A DNA stretch of 64,000 nucleotides from Pseudomonas fluorescens. GTDB lineage: Bacteria > Pseudomonadota > Gammaproteobacteria > Pseudomonadales > Pseudomonadaceae. Below are positions 41,856 through 50,720 of this stretch, piece after piece. Location of the stretch: assembly GCF_000730425.1 (NCBI RefSeq), contig NZ_CP008896.1:1984001-2048000 (forward strand), in the 5' to 3' direction. A program made the translations under genes and the position numbers. Below the pieces are notes generated by a model. That model was not told the DNA's origin, searched no databases, and saw nothing but the letters and a program-made list of their open reading frames with translations. Every line of letters begins with the position of its first letter. Positions within the stretch are counted from its first letter, which is position 1.

Positions 41856-43295
41856 TCAAAAACCGCCCGCAGCCTCCTGGCACAACTGGTTGGCCAGCAT
41901 GCCCAGAGTCATCAAGGCGCGCTCGGCTTCACGATTCCAAGGTGTGCCGCAGTTGAGCCGAATACAGTGGTTGAACTGTTCTGTATTGCTAAAGATCAGC
42001 CCCGGCGCAATGCTGATACCCTGCTGCAAGGCACGCACGTGCAGTTCCTGGGTATTGACCCGGCCCGGCAGGCTGACCCACAGGATAAAGCCGCCAGTCG
42101 GCCGACTCATCTGTGTCCCATCGGGGAAATACTGCTGCACTGCCAACTGAAAGGCACTGAGGTTCTTGCGATACTCCTGGCGGATATAGCGCAGGTGCCG
42201 GTCGTAACCGCCGTTCTCCAGGTACGCCGCCACCCCCATCTGGGTGACACTACATGCCGAATGGGTGCTGAACATCTGCAGGCGTTGGATTTCCTGCTGG
42301 TATTTGCCGGCAATCATCCAGCCGATGCGCACCCCGGGAGACAAAGTCTTGGAGAAGCTGGAGCAGTAGATCACCCGGTCCAGGCGGTCATAGGCCTTCA
42401 GCGCCTTGGTGCGGCCCAGCTCAAACATCAGCTCGCCGTAGATGTCGTCTTCAACGATCTGGATATCGAAGTCCGAGGCCAGGCGCAGCAACTGTTTCTG
42501 CCGCTCTTCCGGCATGGTGCCGCCCAACGGATTGCTCAGGCGCGTGGTCAGCACCAACGCCTTGATTGACCACTGGTTGGCCGCCAGTTGCAAGGCTTCC
42601 AGGCTCATGCCGGTGGCCGGATCGCTGGGGATCTCGATCACCTTGAGGCCGAGCAGATCCGCCAGTTGTAATAGGCCGTAGTAGGTGGGCGATTCAGCGG
42701 CGATCAGGTCGCCGGGCCGGGTCAGCACCCGCAGTGACATCTGCAATGCGTCGACACAGCCGTGGGTGATCACCACTTCGCTGGGGTCGACCACCACCCC
42801 GGCATCGCGCATGCGAATCGCGACCTGGCGCCGCAACGGCTCGAATCCCGGGCTGAACATATAGCTGAATGCCCGTGGGCTCTGGAAGCGCGTGACCTTG
42901 GCCAGTTGCTGGTGCAGTGCGCGCACCGGCAAGTAGTCGACACTGGGCACAGCGGCGCCCAGCGGGAATACCCCTTCGCGACGAGATTCGACCAATACCT
43001 GCTGGATGATGCTGCTGCGGGTGACCAGGCCCGGGCGCTCCACCCGCGCGATATCCGGTGTCGGTGCGGTCAGGGCCGGTGTCTGGTGCACGTAATACCC
43101 GGACTGCGGCCGCGCGCGGATCAACCCCTGATCTTCAAGGTTGGCGTAGGCCTGCAACACGGTCGCATGACTGACATTGAGCTGGGAGCTCATCTTGCGC
43201 ACCGAAGGCACGCGCTCACCCGGTTGATAGACACCGCGCCGGATATCCTCAGCCAATTGCTGGGCGATACGCTGGTAAAGCAAGAGATTGGTCAT
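41856..43295 (-). CDS. MocR-type transcriptional regulator (GntR HTH plus aminotransferase-like domain)
   Basis: This 479-residue protein has a GntR winged helix at the N-terminus (GVYQPGERVPSVRKMSSQLN). A type I aminotransferase-like domain runs from about residue 110 to the end. The PLP lysine is in YCSSFSKTLSPGVRIGW, and other PLP motifs include SPTYYGLLQLADLL. MocR regulators sense amino acids or vitamin B6 compounds. The ligand here is unknown. An upstream divergent target is not obvious. Confidence 0.9.
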   Translation of the reverse strand: MTNLLLYQRIAQQLAEDIRRGVYQPGERVPSVRKMSSQLNVSHATVLQAYANLEDQGLIRARPQSGYYVHQTPALTAPTPDIARVERPGLVTRSSIIQQVLVESRREGVFPLGAAVPSVDYLPVRALHQQLAKVTRFQSPRAFSYMFSPGFEPLRRQVAIRMRDAGVVVDPSEVVITHGCVDALQMSLRVLTRPGDLIAAESPTYYGLLQLADLLGLKVIEIPSDPATGMSLEALQLAANQWSIKALVLTTRLSNPLGGTMPEERQKQLLRLASDFDIQIVEDDIYGELMFELGRTKALKAYDRLDRVIYCSSFSKTLSPGVRIGWMIAGKYQQEIQRLQMFSTHSACSVTQMGVAAYLENGGYDRHLRYIRQEYRKNLSAFQLAVQQYFPDGTQMSRPTGGFILWVSLPGRVNTQELHVRALQQGISIAPGLIFSNTEQFNHCIRLNCGTPWNREAERALMTLGMLANQLCQEAAGGF

Positions 43296-43445
43296 GACGC
43301 AGCACTCGATTTCACGGGTATTTTATTTTTGTGTGAAACATACCGGCACAGTTTAGAAGTGTACGGGGACAGTTGCCACAATAGTCGAGGATGCGTGGCA
43401 GTGATAGAAAAAACTGTATGGGCCGAGAACTGAATCGCGGACATG

Positions 43446-43469
43446 AAAAACCCGATCTAAAGATCGGGT
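43446..43469 (-). terminator. terminator after the OmpA-like gene
   Basis: Stem ACCCGATCT / AGATCGGGT on the minus strand followed by TTTTT. Confidence 0.9.
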
Positions 43470-43501
43470 CGTTGTCCACCAGCGCCTATACGCCCAGAGG
43501 T

Positions 43502-44305
43502 TCAGCGCGCCGCGCCGAGCTGGCCCTTGTCATCAGAAAAGACAATTTCCACACGCCGATTCTGCGCACGGCCCCGCTCGGAAGCATTCACTTCCACCGG
43601 GTATTGATCGCCGTAGCCTTCTACCTGGATGCGCTTTTCATCAATGCCAAGGTCGACCAGGACATCCGCCACGGCCTGTGCACGGTCACGGGACAGTTTG
43701 AGGTTTTCCTGTTCGCCGCCAGTACTGTCGGTATAGCCCTCGATCCGCACTACTCGCTTGGGGTTCAACTGCAGGAATTGCACGATTTTCAGCACTGTGC
43801 GGTTAGCCGAGTTTTTCAGTTCGGCCTGGCCGGTATCGAACAGCACATCACCCAGGGTCATCACCAGGCCACGATCGGTCTGGGTGGTAGTCAGGCTGGC
43901 AATCTGCTCTTCGAGCCACTTGCCCTGTTGCTGCACGCTCAATAGCTTGGCCTCGCGCAGCGCCAGTTGCAGGCGTTGGCGCTCCAGTTCGAGCTTGGCC
44001 GCACGCTCTTCGTTGAGCACCAGTTCCGTATGCTCCCGAGCGATGGCGCTGTAGCGCTGGCTCAGGTAGGCGTAATGCACGACGTCGCCCCCGCTGCCCC
44101 AATAGCTGGACAGTCGGTCGGCGCGGGCCAGGGACTCACCAGCGCGGATCACATCCTTGGGCGCTATGCGCAACACGTTGGAATCTTCCTTGACCTTCTG
44201 GAAGTCGCCGCCGGCCTGCTGCAACGCAGTATCGCTATTGGGGTGGCTGGCACAGCCTGCGAGCAACACACTGCTCAATAGCAGCCCACCTGTCAGCCGG
44301 TTCAT
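43502..44305 (-). CDS. OmpA-family lipoprotein
   Basis: This 267-residue outer-membrane lipoprotein has a lipobox at LLAGC (Cys18). A helical middle part of about 100 residues resembles DUF4398 (LELERQRLQLALREAKLLSV). A C-terminal OmpA peptidoglycan-binding domain runs from about residue 150 (FDTGQAELKNSANRTVL, then IEGYTDSTGGEQENLKLSRD and GRAQNRRVEIVF). It probably ties the outer membrane to peptidoglycan. It overlaps the preceding DUF4398 lipoprotein gene by 4 bp. Confidence 0.88.
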   Translation of the reverse strand: MNRLTGGLLLSSVLLAGCASHPNSDTALQQAGGDFQKVKEDSNVLRIAPKDVIRAGESLARADRLSSYWGSGGDVVHYAYLSQRYSAIAREHTELVLNEERAAKLELERQRLQLALREAKLLSVQQQGKWLEEQIASLTTTQTDRGLVMTLGDVLFDTGQAELKNSANRTVLKIVQFLQLNPKRVVRIEGYTDSTGGEQENLKLSRDRAQAVADVLVDLGIDEKRIQVEGYGDQYPVEVNASERGRAQNRRVEIVFSDDKGQLGAAR

Positions 44306-44658
44306 TGGGCATCTCCCAGCTGTTTGCGCAGGCGGGTGATACGGGTGTTGAGGACATTCAACTGTTCCTGACTTTTTTGCGTCAGCACCCGTGCCTCTGC
44401 CAGGCGGGCATCCAGTTCAGCCTGTTCCGCCTGCATGCGGGCATCCTTGTAGGACTCGTCAGCCATATCGGCCTTGGCCTGGGCCAACTTCATCTCGGCG
44501 AGTTTCAACTCAGGTACATCGTCAGCAACGGCCCCCACGGCGGCGGCTTGCTCCAAGGCTTGCTGGGTCAGGCGCATTTGTTCATTCGGCGCAGGATCTG
44601 CGGCACAACCCGCCAGCATTACTACGGCGAGGGCGGCGAAAAGAGGTCGAATAGTCAC
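44302..44658 (-). CDS. DUF4398 lipoprotein
   Basis: This 118-residue protein has a lipoprotein signal (PLFAALAVVMLAGC). A fully helical body resembling DUF4398 follows (ELKLAEMKLAQAKADMADES). It lies just before and overlaps the OmpA-like gene, which has a related helical middle part. The two probably act as partners in the periplasm. It is 9 bp from the binding-protein gene upstream. Confidence 0.82.
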   Translation of the reverse strand: MTIRPLFAALAVVMLAGCAADPAPNEQMRLTQQALEQAAAVGAVADDVPELKLAEMKLAQAKADMADESYKDARMQAEQAELDARLAEARVLTQKSQEQLNVLNTRITRLRKQLGDAQ

Positions 44659-44667
44659 TAGAAATCC

Positions 44668-45483
44668 CTACTTTGTTGGGGTACCGACGGGTTGCTGCAA
44701 CTGCGTCTTCCAGCGTTCGATATTGCGTTGCAACGCAGCTTCCGTCAGACCGGACGCGGCCAATTCTGTCATCTTTTTGGCGAGCTGTCCGCGCAACCAC
44801 GGATCATTGCAGGCCGAGTTGTGGGAAATCGCCAGAAACAGCCCCGGCTGATCAATCGACAGTTCCCGGGCCAACAGGTCTTTGCTCATCCCCAGGGTCT
44901 GGGCCATGGCCATGCCGGAATAACGTCCGGCCAGCACGTAGTCCACTTCGCCAAGCAGCAGTTTCTGCAAGGCCGGGGTCACGGTTGGCACGCGCGCCAG
45001 GGTCAGGTGTTCGCTGGCAAAGGCTTCAAACTCAGGGGACAGCCGCGCCCGCTCCGAGACCGCGCCCTTGTGGCCATGCAGGTCGGCCGCATGGGTATAG
45101 ATCAGGGGCGAGTCAACACGGGTCCACACCCGGTAATCGGCCTGCATCAGCGCTGGATGGATGTAGTCCAGGGTCTCCAGCTCGCTGATACTCAACGGCG
45201 CATCGACCAGCATGTCCATGCGCCCGCTACGCACCTCCTCCAGGGCCAGGGAACGCTTGCCGCCGTAGAGCAGGTCGATTTTCAACCCCAATTCCTTGGC
45301 CACTTGTTGCAGCACGTCGGCATTGGCGCCGATCAGGTGGGTGGGGTCTTGCGGGTCACGCCACAGATAGGGCGGCGCATCCGGGCTGCCGGTCACGACC
45401 AGGCGCTCGCATTTGCCGGCCGCGATAGACAAGGTCGGCAACAGTGACAGGCCCAGCAGTACAGTCCAGCGACGCAGTTCCAT
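44668..45483 (-). CDS. periplasmic solute-binding protein (SBP family 3-like)
   Basis: This 271-residue protein has a signal peptide (RRWTVLLGLSLLPTLSIAAGK). It has a fold typical of amino-acid-type binding proteins (VVTGSPDAPPYLWRDPQ, ANADVLQQVAKELGLKIDLL, LEEVRSGRMDMLVDAPLS). No permease or ATPase gene is next to it, so it could be an orphan sensor. It is followed after 9 bp by the lipoprotein pair in one operon. Confidence 0.82.
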   Translation of the reverse strand: MELRRWTVLLGLSLLPTLSIAAGKCERLVVTGSPDAPPYLWRDPQDPTHLIGANADVLQQVAKELGLKIDLLYGGKRSLALEEVRSGRMDMLVDAPLSISELETLDYIHPALMQADYRVWTRVDSPLIYTHAADLHGHKGAVSERARLSPEFEAFASEHLTLARVPTVTPALQKLLLGEVDYVLAGRYSGMAMAQTLGMSKDLLARELSIDQPGLFLAISHNSACNDPWLRGQLAKKMTELAASGLTEAALQRNIERWKTQLQQPVGTPTK

Positions 45484-45513
45484 GGCGTGGTTTCCCGATC
45501 AAGAGTGGCGTGC

Positions 45514-45547
45514 AAAAAAAAGCCCGGTCATAAGACCGGGCTCTTTA
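45514..45547 (-). terminator. terminator after etfA
   Basis: On the minus strand, stem AGCCCGGTCTTATGACCGGGCT is followed by seven T's. It ends the etfB-etfA operon. Confidence 0.9.
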
Positions 45548-45564
45548 TAAGTGAAGCCGCTGGT

Positions 45565-46494
45565 TTAGACCAGCTTCTCCAACTCCGGCACAGCCTCGAA
45601 CAAGTCCGCAACCAGGCCGTAATCAGCCACCTGGAAGATCGGTGCTTCTTCGTCCTTGTTGATCGCAACGATCACCTTGGAGTCTTTCATACCCGCCAAG
45701 TGCTGGATCGCGCCGGAGATACCGACCGCGATGTACAGCTGTGGCGCCACGATCTTGCCGGTCTGGCCGACCTGCATGTCGTTGGGGACGAAACCTGCGT
45801 CGACCGCCGCGCGCGACGCGCCCACCGCAGCACCCAGCTTGTCGGCCAGGGCATACAGGTGCTTGAAGTTGTCACCGTTCTGCATGCCACGACCGCCGGA
45901 AACGACGATCTTGGCAGCGGTCAGTTCAGGACGGTCCGACTTGGCCAACTCTTCGCCCACAAAGCTGGAGGTGCCAGCATCGTGAGCAGCAGCAACTGCT
46001 TCAACGCCAGCCGAACCACCTTCGGCTGCTACCGGGTCGAAGCCGGTGGCACGCACGGTGATGACTTTGACGCCAGCCGTCGATTGCACAGTGGCAATGG
46101 CGTTACCGGCGTAGATCGGGCGCTTGAAGGTGTCGGCGCTTTCGACCGAAACGATCTCGGAGATCTGGTCAACGTCCAACTGCGCAGCAACGCGCGGCAG
46201 GATGTTTTTGCCGTTGGAGGTCGCGGCCGCCAGGATGTGGCTGTAGGCAGCGCCCAGTTCTGCAACCAAAGGAGCGACGTTTTCCGGCAACTGGTGAGCG
46301 TAAGCGGCGTTGTCGGCCAGCAGTACCTTGCTCACGCCCGCGATTTTCGCAGCGGCTTCAGCCACGGCGCCAGCGCCCTGGCCGGCTACCAGCACGTGAA
46401 TCTCACCACCGATTTTGGCGGCAGCGGCCACGGTGTTCAGGGTGGCCGGGGCCAGCACCTTGTTGTCGTGTTCAGCGATTACCAAGATAGTCAT
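45565..46494 (-). CDS. etfA: electron transfer flavoprotein alpha subunit
   Basis: This 309-residue FAD-binding subunit of ETF takes electrons from acyl-CoA and other dehydrogenases and passes them to ETF-QO. The C-terminal FAD domain includes [36 protein letters not shown] and [16 protein letters not shown]. The gene lies 2 bp after etfB and both share the operon that diverges from ETF-QO. It matches the PA2951 position in P. aeruginosa as I recall. Confidence 0.96.
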   Translation of the reverse strand: MTILVIAEHDNKVLAPATLNTVAAAAKIGGEIHVLVAGQGAGAVAEAAAKIAGVSKVLLADNAAYAHQLPENVAPLVAELGAAYSHILAAATSNGKNILPRVAAQLDVDQISEIVSVESADTFKRPIYAGNAIATVQSTAGVKVITVRATGFDPVAAEGGSAGVEAVAAAHDAGTSSFVGEELAKSDRPELTAAKIVVSGGRGMQNGDNFKHLYALADKLGAAVGASRAAVDAGFVPNDMQVGQTGKIVAPQLYIAVGISGAIQHLAGMKDSKVIVAINKDEEAPIFQVADYGLVADLFEAVPELEKLV

Positions 46495-46496
46495 GT

Positions 46497-47246
46497 TTAG
46501 ATTACCTTCGCTTCGTTTTTCAGTTTCTCGACCAGTTCGGCCACCGACTTGACCTTGATGCCCGCGCTGCGTGCAGCCGGTGCTTCAACTTTGACGGTCT
46601 TGTTGGTGGAGGCGGTGGAAACGCCCAAAGCCTCTGGAGTCACCGACTCAAGCGGCTTCTTCTTGGCTTTCATGATGTTTGGCAGGGACGCATAACGCGG
46701 CTCGTTCAAACGCAGGTCAGTGGTGACAATGGCCGGCAGTTTCAGGGAAACAGTCTGCGCGCCGCCATCGATTTCACGGGTCACGGCAACGCTGTCGCCA
46801 CTGACTTCGACTTTCGAGGCGAAAGTGCCCTGGCCGTAACCGGTCAGGGCAGCCAGCATCTGGCCAGTCTGGTTGTTGTCGCTGTCGATGGCCTGTTTGC
46901 CGAGGATCACCAGTTGCGGCTGCTCCTTGTCGACAACGGCTTTGAGCAGCTTGGCAACGGCCAGGGAGGTCAGGTCTTCAGCGGATTCGACCAGGATGGC
47001 ACGATCGGCGCCCAGGGCCAGGGCGGTGCGCAGCTGCTCTTGAGCCGTGGATGGTCCTACGGAAACCACGACGATTTCAGTCGCGACACCTTTTTCTTTC
47101 AGGCGTACGGCTTCTTCCACGGCGATTTCGCAGAAGGGGTTCATCGACATTTTGACGTTAGCCAGATCGACGCCGGAATTGTCCGCCTTGACGCGAACTT
47201 TCACGTTGTAATCGACAACGCGTTTGACAGCTACAAGAACCTTCAT
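46497..47246 (-). CDS. etfB: electron transfer flavoprotein beta subunit
   Basis: This 249-residue beta subunit of ETF binds AMP and contacts partner dehydrogenases. It begins [18 protein letters not shown]. It contains the recognition-loop region [16 protein letters not shown], conserved in the family. It leads the etfB-etfA operon with GAGG before the ATG. The shared 556-bp intergenic region to ETF-QO holds the PsrA-type site. Confidence 0.96.
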   Translation of the reverse strand: MKVLVAVKRVVDYNVKVRVKADNSGVDLANVKMSMNPFCEIAVEEAVRLKEKGVATEIVVVSVGPSTAQEQLRTALALGADRAILVESAEDLTSLAVAKLLKAVVDKEQPQLVILGKQAIDSDNNQTGQMLAALTGYGQGTFASKVEVSGDSVAVTREIDGGAQTVSLKLPAIVTTDLRLNEPRYASLPNIMKAKKKPLESVTPEALGVSTASTNKTVKVEAPAARSAGIKVKSVAELVEKLKNEAKVI

Positions 47247-47626
47247 GGATTCCTCGTTACTCTCCGGTGAAAAGGAAGCCGCCCGGATAACCCTGGCGGT
47301 AGATGCTCAACGGCGCACAAGGGCACCTCTAAAAACGCAGGCCGTCATGACAGGTGACGTTGCACACACTCAATAATAAAGACCGTTCGTCAGGGGTGAC
47401 TGACAAGTCATTCATCGTCGCAACGTGTAAACTGCGCGCCAGCATTACGTGCGCGTCAACCTGCATAAGCATTGCCCTGTCTTTGGACGTGGCCTTGAAA
47501 CCGGCAGTCCGCCTACGAGAAGCGCAAAACCGACCGTATATTGACCGGAACGCCTTTTCCGGTCAATACAGCAAAATGGTCAGCTATAAGCCGCGCTGCT
47601 TTGATTTATCTAGCCCGCGGGCAATT

Positions 47627-47640
47627 CAAACAAACGTTTG
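47627..47640. promoter_or_regulatory. PsrA-type operator (CAAAC-N4-GTTTG)
   Basis: CAAAC-AAAC-GTTTG at 47627-47640 matches the PsrA consensus (C/G)AAAC-N2-4-GTTT(G/C) exactly. PsrA is reported to repress etfAB and ETF-QO in P. aeruginosa and to be released by long-chain acyl-CoA. The site ends 2 bp before the -35 of the adjacent promoter. Confidence 0.8.
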
Positions 47641-47642
47641 TA

Positions 47643-47671
47643 TTGGACGCTGAGAGTGGTGTAGATATAAT
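47643..47671 (+). promoter_or_regulatory. sigma-70 promoter of the ETF-QO gene
   Basis: TTGGAC, 17-bp spacer, TATAAT at 47643-47648 and 47666-47671. It is nearly consensus and points toward ETF-QO, with the start codon about 130 bp downstream. Confidence 0.82.
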
Positions 47672-47802
47672 GCGCCACCTAGAGAGAAAGGTGGATCGTC
47701 CCCTGCCCTTTTGTAAGAAATTGGCGCAGCAGACGACGGATAAAACACCGAACCTCCACCCATTAGAAAAAAAACTGTTGAGCCTTGAGTAGGAGATAGC
47801 CT

Positions 47803-49467
47803 GTGGAACGCGAATACATGGAATTCGACGTGGTCATCGTCGGCGCAGGGCCGTCGGGCCTGTCTGCCGCCTGCCGCCTGAAGCAGAAGGCCGCCGAAGC
47901 CGGTAAGGAAATCAGCGTCTGCGTGGTCGAAAAAGGCTCCGAAGTCGGCGCACACATCCTGTCCGGTGCCGTGTTTGAGCCACGCGCCCTGAATGAATTG
48001 TTCCCGGACTGGAAAGAACTGGGTGCCCCGCTCAATACCCCGGTCGTGCGCGACGACATCTATGTACTGCGCAGCAGCGACAGCTCCACCAAGGTTCCAG
48101 ACTTCTTCGTGCCCAAGACCATGCACAACGAAGGTAACTACATCATTTCCCTGGGCAACCTGTGCCGCTGGCTGGCCCAGCAAGCCGAGAACCTGGGCGT
48201 GGAAATCTACCCAGGCTTCGCCGCCCAGGAAGTACTGTTCGACGAAAACGGCGTAGTACGCGGGATCATCACTGGCGACCTCGGCGTCGACCGTGAGGGC
48301 CATCCAAAGGAAGGCCTGTACACCCCAGGCATGGAACTGCGCGGCAAGTACACGCTGTTCGCCGAAGGCTGCCGCGGGCACTTGGGCAAGCAACTGATCC
48401 AGCGCTTCAACCTGGACAGCGACGCCGACGTGCAGCACTACGGCATCGGCCTCAAGGAAATCTGGGAAATCGACGAGGCTTTGCACCAGCCAGGCCTCGT
48501 CGTCCACACCGCCGGCTGGCCGCTGGATATCATGAGCAACGAAAACACCGGTGGTTCGTTCCTCTATCACCTGGAAAACAATCAGGTGGTGGTCGGCCTG
48601 ATCGTCGACCTGTCCTACAGCAATACCTTCCTGTCGCCATTCGATGAGTTCCAGCGCCTCAAGCATCACCCGGTGCTGGCCCAGTACCTGAAAGGCGGCA
48701 AGCGCATCAGCTATGGCGCACGCGCCCTGGCCAAGGGCGGCATCAACTCGCTGCCGAAGATGGTCTTCAAGGGCGGCGCCCTGATCGGTTGCGACCTGGG
48801 CACCATGAACGTGGCCAAGATCAAGGGCAGCCACACCGCGATGAAGTCCGGCATGCTCGCTGCAGACGCCGTGGCCGATCGCCTGTTCGCCGAGTCCGAA
48901 GGCGGTGATGAGCTGACGGCCTACGTCGACAGTTTCAAAGCCAGCTGGCTCTACGAAGAACTGTTCGCCACCCGCAACTTCGGCCCGGCGATGCACAAGT
49001 TCGGCCCGATCATCGGTGCCGGCTTCAACTGGTTCGACCAGAACATCCTCGGCGGCAAGATGCCGTTTACCCTGCACGACACCAAGCCGGACTACGCCTG
49101 CCTCAAACTGGCTAAAGACAGCCAGAAGATCGAATACCCAAAACCCGACGGCAAGCTGAGCTTCGACAAGCTGAGCTCGGTGTTCCTCTCCAGCACCAAC
49201 CATGAAGAAGAACAGCCGTGCCATTTGAAGCTCAAGGACCCGAGCATCCCGATCGGCACCAACCTGCCGCTCTACGATGAACCAGCGCAACGCTACTGCC
49301 CGGCCGGCGTATACGAAGTGATCACCCAGGAAGACGGCGAGAAACGCTTCCAGATCAACGCCCAGAACTGCGTGCACTGCAAGACCTGTGACATCAAGGA
49401 CCCTTCGCAGAACATCACCTGGGTCACGCCGGAAGGTGCGGGCGGGCCGACTTACCCGAATATGTAA
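47803..49467 (+). CDS. electron transfer flavoprotein-ubiquinone oxidoreductase
   Basis: This 554-residue membrane-bound enzyme carries electrons from ETF to ubiquinone. The N-terminal FAD motif is VVIVGAGPSGLSAACRL. The ubiquinone-binding region follows and ends near LGTMNVAKIKGSHTAMKSG. The C-terminal [4Fe-4S] cluster cysteines lie in AQNCVHCKTCDIKDPSQ with an earlier RYCPAGVYE. The start is GTG at 47803. It corresponds to the ETF-QO gene of other Pseudomonas. Together with EtfAB it links the beta-oxidation genes to respiration. Confidence 0.95.
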   Translation: MEREYMEFDVVIVGAGPSGLSAACRLKQKAAEAGKEISVCVVEKGSEVGAHILSGAVFEPRALNELFPDWKELGAPLNTPVVRDDIYVLRSSDSSTKVPDFFVPKTMHNEGNYIISLGNLCRWLAQQAENLGVEIYPGFAAQEVLFDENGVVRGIITGDLGVDREGHPKEGLYTPGMELRGKYTLFAEGCRGHLGKQLIQRFNLDSDADVQHYGIGLKEIWEIDEALHQPGLVVHTAGWPLDIMSNENTGGSFLYHLENNQVVVGLIVDLSYSNTFLSPFDEFQRLKHHPVLAQYLKGGKRISYGARALAKGGINSLPKMVFKGGALIGCDLGTMNVAKIKGSHTAMKSGMLAADAVADRLFAESEGGDELTAYVDSFKASWLYEELFATRNFGPAMHKFGPIIGAGFNWFDQNILGGKMPFTLHDTKPDYACLKLAKDSQKIEYPKPDGKLSFDKLSSVFLSSTNHEEEQPCHLKLKDPSIPIGTNLPLYDEPAQRYCPAGVYEVITQEDGEKRFQINAQNCVHCKTCDIKDPSQNITWVTPEGAGGPTYPNM

Positions 49468-49484
49468 GCCATCTGCTTGAACAT

Positions 49485-49512
49485 GAGGCTCTCCACGGGA
49501 GAGCCTTTTTTA
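49485..49512 (+). terminator. terminator after ETF-QO
   Basis: Stem AGGCTCTCC / GGAGAGCCT followed by TTTTTT, 18 bp after the stop. Confidence 0.9.
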
Positions 49513-49528
49513 TGGCCGACACAAATCT

Positions 49529-49621
49529 AATGTGGGAGCGGGCTTGCTCGCGAAGGCGGTGTGTCAGCTAAGTATTATTAACCTGACACACTGCCTTCGC
49601 GAGCAAGCCCGCTCCCACATT
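49529..49621. repeat. REPIN, near-perfect 39-bp inverted repeat
   Basis: Two 39-bp arms (49529-49567 and 49583-49621) of the GTGGGAGCGGGCTTGCTCGCGAAGGC class differ at a single base across a 15-bp loop. It sits between convergent ETF-QO and AraC-type genes. Confidence 0.95.
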
Positions 49622-49644
49622 TGGATCGAGGTATCTCTGGGGGT

Positions 49645-50538
49645 TTATGCGGCGCGTTCTTCACCCGGGTTACGCTCGAAATAGCGCTTGTATTCGCGAC
49701 TGAACTGCGACGTACTCTGATACCCCACGTTATGCGCCGCCTGCGCCACGCCCATGCCTTCGACCAGCAACAACTGCTGGGCCTTGAGCAATCGCAGGCG
49801 CTTGAGGTACTGCACCGGCGACAACAAGGTGCAGCGCTTGAAGTGTTCATGAAAGGTCGATGCACTCATATGCGCATAACCGGCCAGGGTCTCGATATTC
49901 AGTGGTTCGGCGTAATGGGCATGCAGGTGATTCAATGACGTGGCAATCCGCGAAAACTGCCCCTGTTGCTCCACCAGCGCGCGCAGCACATCGGCCTGAG
50001 GCCCACGCAAAGCGGTGAACAATAACTCCCGCACCCGCGCCGGCCCCATGACCCGGCTTTCCAGTGGATCGTGCAGGCACTGCAACAGCCGTTCCACGGC
50101 ACCACGCATCCCATCATCGAGTACGACCGAGCTCATCGACTCCAACGTCTGCGCCGTCGGCGGCGGCCCGGCCTGCATGCCCATGGCCATCACCAACTCG
50201 CCCAGTACCACCCGATCAATACCCACCGTCACCCCATACAGCGGTGCATCAGCGGCCATGGCAAACGTCTCGCACTCGAAGGGCACCGGCATCGCCTGGA
50301 TCAGGTAGTGCCCGGCGCCATATTCCAGGGTGCGTGGGCCCAGGTAGGCGACCTTGCTGCCTTGGGCCACGAACATCAGGCTCGGCTCATAGATCTGCGG
50401 CCCGCGTGCTACGTCGCAACTGGCCCGCAGTACCTGAACGCCTGCCAGGTGAGTCGGGGAAAAGCCGTCACAGGGCGTAAGCCCCTCGATCAAGGACACC
50501 AGCGTGGCGTTGGCATCAAGATGGCGGGTCAACAACAT
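49645..50538 (-). CDS. AraC family transcriptional regulator
   Basis: This 297-residue protein has an AraC_N-type ligand domain (about 1-160) followed by two helix-turn-helix motifs (LAGYAHMSASTFHEHFKRCT and VGYQSTSQFSREYKRYFERN). It is divergent from the alcohol dehydrogenase gene with a 182-bp spacer, so it probably controls that gene. The effector is unknown. Confidence 0.88.
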   Translation of the reverse strand: MLLTRHLDANATLVSLIEGLTPCDGFSPTHLAGVQVLRASCDVARGPQIYEPSLMFVAQGSKVAYLGPRTLEYGAGHYLIQAMPVPFECETFAMAADAPLYGVTVGIDRVVLGELVMAMGMQAGPPPTAQTLESMSSVVLDDGMRGAVERLLQCLHDPLESRVMGPARVRELLFTALRGPQADVLRALVEQQGQFSRIATSLNHLHAHYAEPLNIETLAGYAHMSASTFHEHFKRCTLLSPVQYLKRLRLLKAQQLLLVEGMGVAQAAHNVGYQSTSQFSREYKRYFERNPGEERAA

Positions 50539-50720
50539 GGCAAAAAACTTCGCGAAAAAGGGACAAGAACATCATCGCAGGTCTGGCGCCCCATGAATCC
50601 AATCCAGGGGCACTCCCGGACGAATAGGCATGAGACTCGGAGCATTTGCCATGTTCGCCCACCGGGTCCACGCGCAGAATTCGCCACCTTTCCCGCCCAA
50701 GCTTTTGCGAGGTTTTCACC

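Larger units (their letters stand above)
47247..47802. other. divergent regulatory region between etfB and ETF-QO
   Basis: This 556-bp gap has no gene of its own. The right half contains the PsrA-type operator and a strong sigma-70 promoter listed separately. The left half should hold the etfBA promoter, which I could not pin down. Confidence 0.6.

Noticed and set aside
47626..49377. 583-codon minus-strand frame opposite ETF-QO
   Set aside because: It is antisense to a textbook ETF-QO with cofactor motifs. Its length only reflects codon bias of the coding strand.
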